Origin: Diaphorobacter sp. HDW4B
GTDB lineage: Bacteria; Pseudomonadota; Gammaproteobacteria; Burkholderiales; Burkholderiaceae_C
Length of the DNA: 64,000 nt
Direction of reading: 5' to 3'
Assembly (NCBI RefSeq): GCF_011305535.1
Contig: NZ_CP049905.1
Location: 3,842,001-3,906,000, forward strand
Shown: in pieces, positions 62,957 to 64,000 of the stretch
How positions within the stretch are numbered: the stretch's first letter is position 1
Layout: every line of letters starts with the position of its first letter
Program-made: the position numbers and the translations under genes
Notes under the pieces: generated by a model
Seen by the model: only the letters and a program-made list of their open reading frames with translations
The model's database searches: none
Told to the model about the DNA's origin: nothing

Positions 62957-63859
62957 TTACGTTGTCTGCAAAGCACGCGAGAAGTCGCAGCATTCCTGAG
63001 CGAGCAGGATGATGGAGGAGATCAGCGTGCTGCGTTGATCGCTCTTGAATGCCGCGACGTAGTTGGTCTTGGGGAGCGTGGGCGAGATCTTGAGCACTTC
63101 CAGCAAGTTGGATTGCACCAGCGGCTCCACGCTTTGCCGGGGCAGATAACTGAAGCCCAATCCTGACACGGTCATGCCGATGATGGCGAGCAGGCTGTTG
63201 CAGACGATGGTGTTGGATGGCTGCATGTTCACCGAACTCAGCCACTGGTTGTAGAGCACGCCTGTTCCCGACTTGTCGCCCTGCGTGAGAAACGTGTGCG
63301 ACGACAGATCGTGCAGACGCTTGACCTTCATGCCATCGAAGGTGCCGGGCTTGCACATCCAGGCGTTTTCAACCACGCCCAGCCGCTTGGTGGTGAAGCG
63401 TTCATCCTTGCACGAATCGGGCACGAAGATCACATCGACCTCGTTGGCGAGCAGCTTGTCGCGCAGGATCATGCTCATGTCCACATCGGGCTCCAGCACC
63501 ACGCGCGGGTGATGGGTCTGCACCAGATTCACGAGGCGCGGCAGCCAGGTCATTGCGGTGAGTTCGGTCACGCCGATGCGCAGGCGGCGCACCACTTCCT
63601 GCGACGAGATGAACTGATTGACCGCCGCGTCGCGCTGCTCCAGCAGCTTCTTGGCCACCACGTACATCTCCTCGCCTTTTTCGGTGAGGCGAGAGGTGCG
63701 CTGCGTGCGGTCGAACAGCGGCATGTTGAACAGCGTCTCCAGCTCCTGAACACGCTTGGAAATGGCGGACTGCGTGGTGTGCAGCTTGTCGGCAGCCTGC
63801 GAGAAACCGCCGAGCTGGGTGACCCAGTAGATCGCTTCGAGCTGCTTGAAAGTCATCAT
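62957..63859 (-). CDS. LysR-family regulator of the glycerate module (predicted)
   Basis: A 300-residue LysR protein. The winged helix-turn-helix covers about residues 5-62 (FKQLEAIYWVTQLGGFSQAADKLHTTQSAISKRVQELE), and an effector domain follows. It converges on the glycerate kinase gene with nine bases between stops, so it does not face the operon promoter. A palindrome upstream of it (63879-63894) could be its own operator or serve a divergent gene beyond the window. The link to the glycerate genes is inferred from proximity only. Confidence 0.9.
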   Translation of the reverse strand: MMTFKQLEAIYWVTQLGGFSQAADKLHTTQSAISKRVQELETLFNMPLFDRTQRTSRLTEKGEEMYVVAKKLLEQRDAAVNQFISSQEVVRRLRIGVTELTAMTWLPRLVNLVQTHHPRVVLEPDVDMSMILRDKLLANEVDVIFVPDSCKDERFTTKRLGVVENAWMCKPGTFDGMKVKRLHDLSSHTFLTQGDKSGTGVLYNQWLSSVNMQPSNTIVCNSLLAIIGMTVSGLGFSYLPRQSVEPLVQSNLLEVLKISPTLPKTNYVAAFKSDQRSTLISSIILLAQECCDFSRALQTT

Positions 63860-63878
63860 GGTGCGGGCCTTCGGGTTA

Positions 63879-63894
63879 TCGATGATGTGATCGA
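63879..63894. promoter_or_regulatory. Palindrome upstream of the LysR gene, possible operator
   Basis: TCGAT-N6-ATCGA is a perfect inverted repeat 20 bases above the LysR ATG. It has the T-N11-A layout favoured by LysR proteins. The region beyond it (63900-64000) is AT-rich and likely holds promoters for this gene and for a divergent gene outside the window. Confidence 0.45.
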
Positions 63895-64000
63895 AAAATG
63901 TGATGCAATTTTATTCATAAATATCGCTTTTTTTTATTGCTCGATGCATGAAGAATGCCATGAATGCTCACGGTACATCAGTGGGCCACATTCATCACTT

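Overview
This window is chromosomal DNA from a GC-rich betaproteobacterium, most likely a member of the Comamonadaceae (Burkholderiales). I infer this from three things. The gene order trpB-trpF-truA-fimV-asd-leuB-leuD-leuC-LysR is typical of the family. The proteins match betaproteobacterial families throughout. A Comamonadaceae-type intergenic repeat follows the GNAT gene near 47.2 kb. I see no rRNA, tRNA, CRISPR array, prophage or intact insertion sequence. Most of the window is core housekeeping DNA.

Layout. 1-10.5 kb (minus strand): amino-acid biosynthesis and the pilus/polarity hub protein, in transcription order leuC, an entericidin-like lipoprotein, leuD, leuB, asd, fimV, truA, trpF and the start of trpB. 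A plus-strand yegP lies between leuB and asd. Upstream of asd is a possible attenuation leader: a short ORF ending in a run of Thr/Ile/Lys codons, then alternative hairpins and a sequence complementary to the asd ribosome binding site. 10.5-17.5 kb (minus): a LysR regulator, then a seven-gene unit read ubiU-ubiV-ubiT-DGC-ubiX-ubiD-phyH. It combines the oxygen-independent ubiquinone hydroxylation genes with the decarboxylase pair and starts below an FNR-type palindrome. 17.6-21.5 kb (minus): grpE-dnaK-dnaJ with sigma-32-like promoters. 21.6-25.8 kb (plus): rpsF-priB-rpsR-rplI, a palindrome-rich gap, dnaB and a hypothetical gene. 25.8-29.3 kb (minus): a membrane coiled-coil protein, a PIN-PhoH ATPase, a Bcp peroxiredoxin and an Mth938-like protein.

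29.3-36 kb (plus): alaA, hom, thrC, then the molybdenum-cofactor genes mobB-moeA-moaD and an orphan recombinase-like DNA-binding domain. 36-41.6 kb: a TonB-dependent siderophore-type receptor, a DapA-family gene preceded by a 161-bp palindromic element, two small hypotheticals, moaE and another hypothetical. 41.8-50.4 kb: clpB, a small membrane protein, a coniferyl-aldehyde-type dehydrogenase, a GNAT acetyltransferase, dusC and a lipoprotein-type phospholipase D/cardiolipin synthase. 50.6-59.8 kb (plus): a type IV minor pilin cluster fimT-pilV-pilW-pilX-pilY1-pilE followed by a TonB-like gene. It looks less GC-rich than its flanks. 60-64 kb: a glycerate/hydroxyacid module (RraA-like aldolase, D-2-hydroxyacid dehydrogenase, glycerate 2-kinase) next to a convergent LysR gene.

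How the genes work together. asd, hom and thrC are successive steps of the aspartate family (Thr/Ile/Lys/Met), so a Thr/Ile/Lys-coded leader upstream of asd makes metabolic sense. FimV and the minor pilins both serve type IV pili. The ubi unit would supply quinone under low oxygen. No dramatic new defence or mobile system is evident. The strongest candidates for new biology are the asd leader, the FNR-linked ubi operon with its embedded DGC protein, the 161-bp palindromic element, and the TonB-like gene at the end of the pilus cluster.
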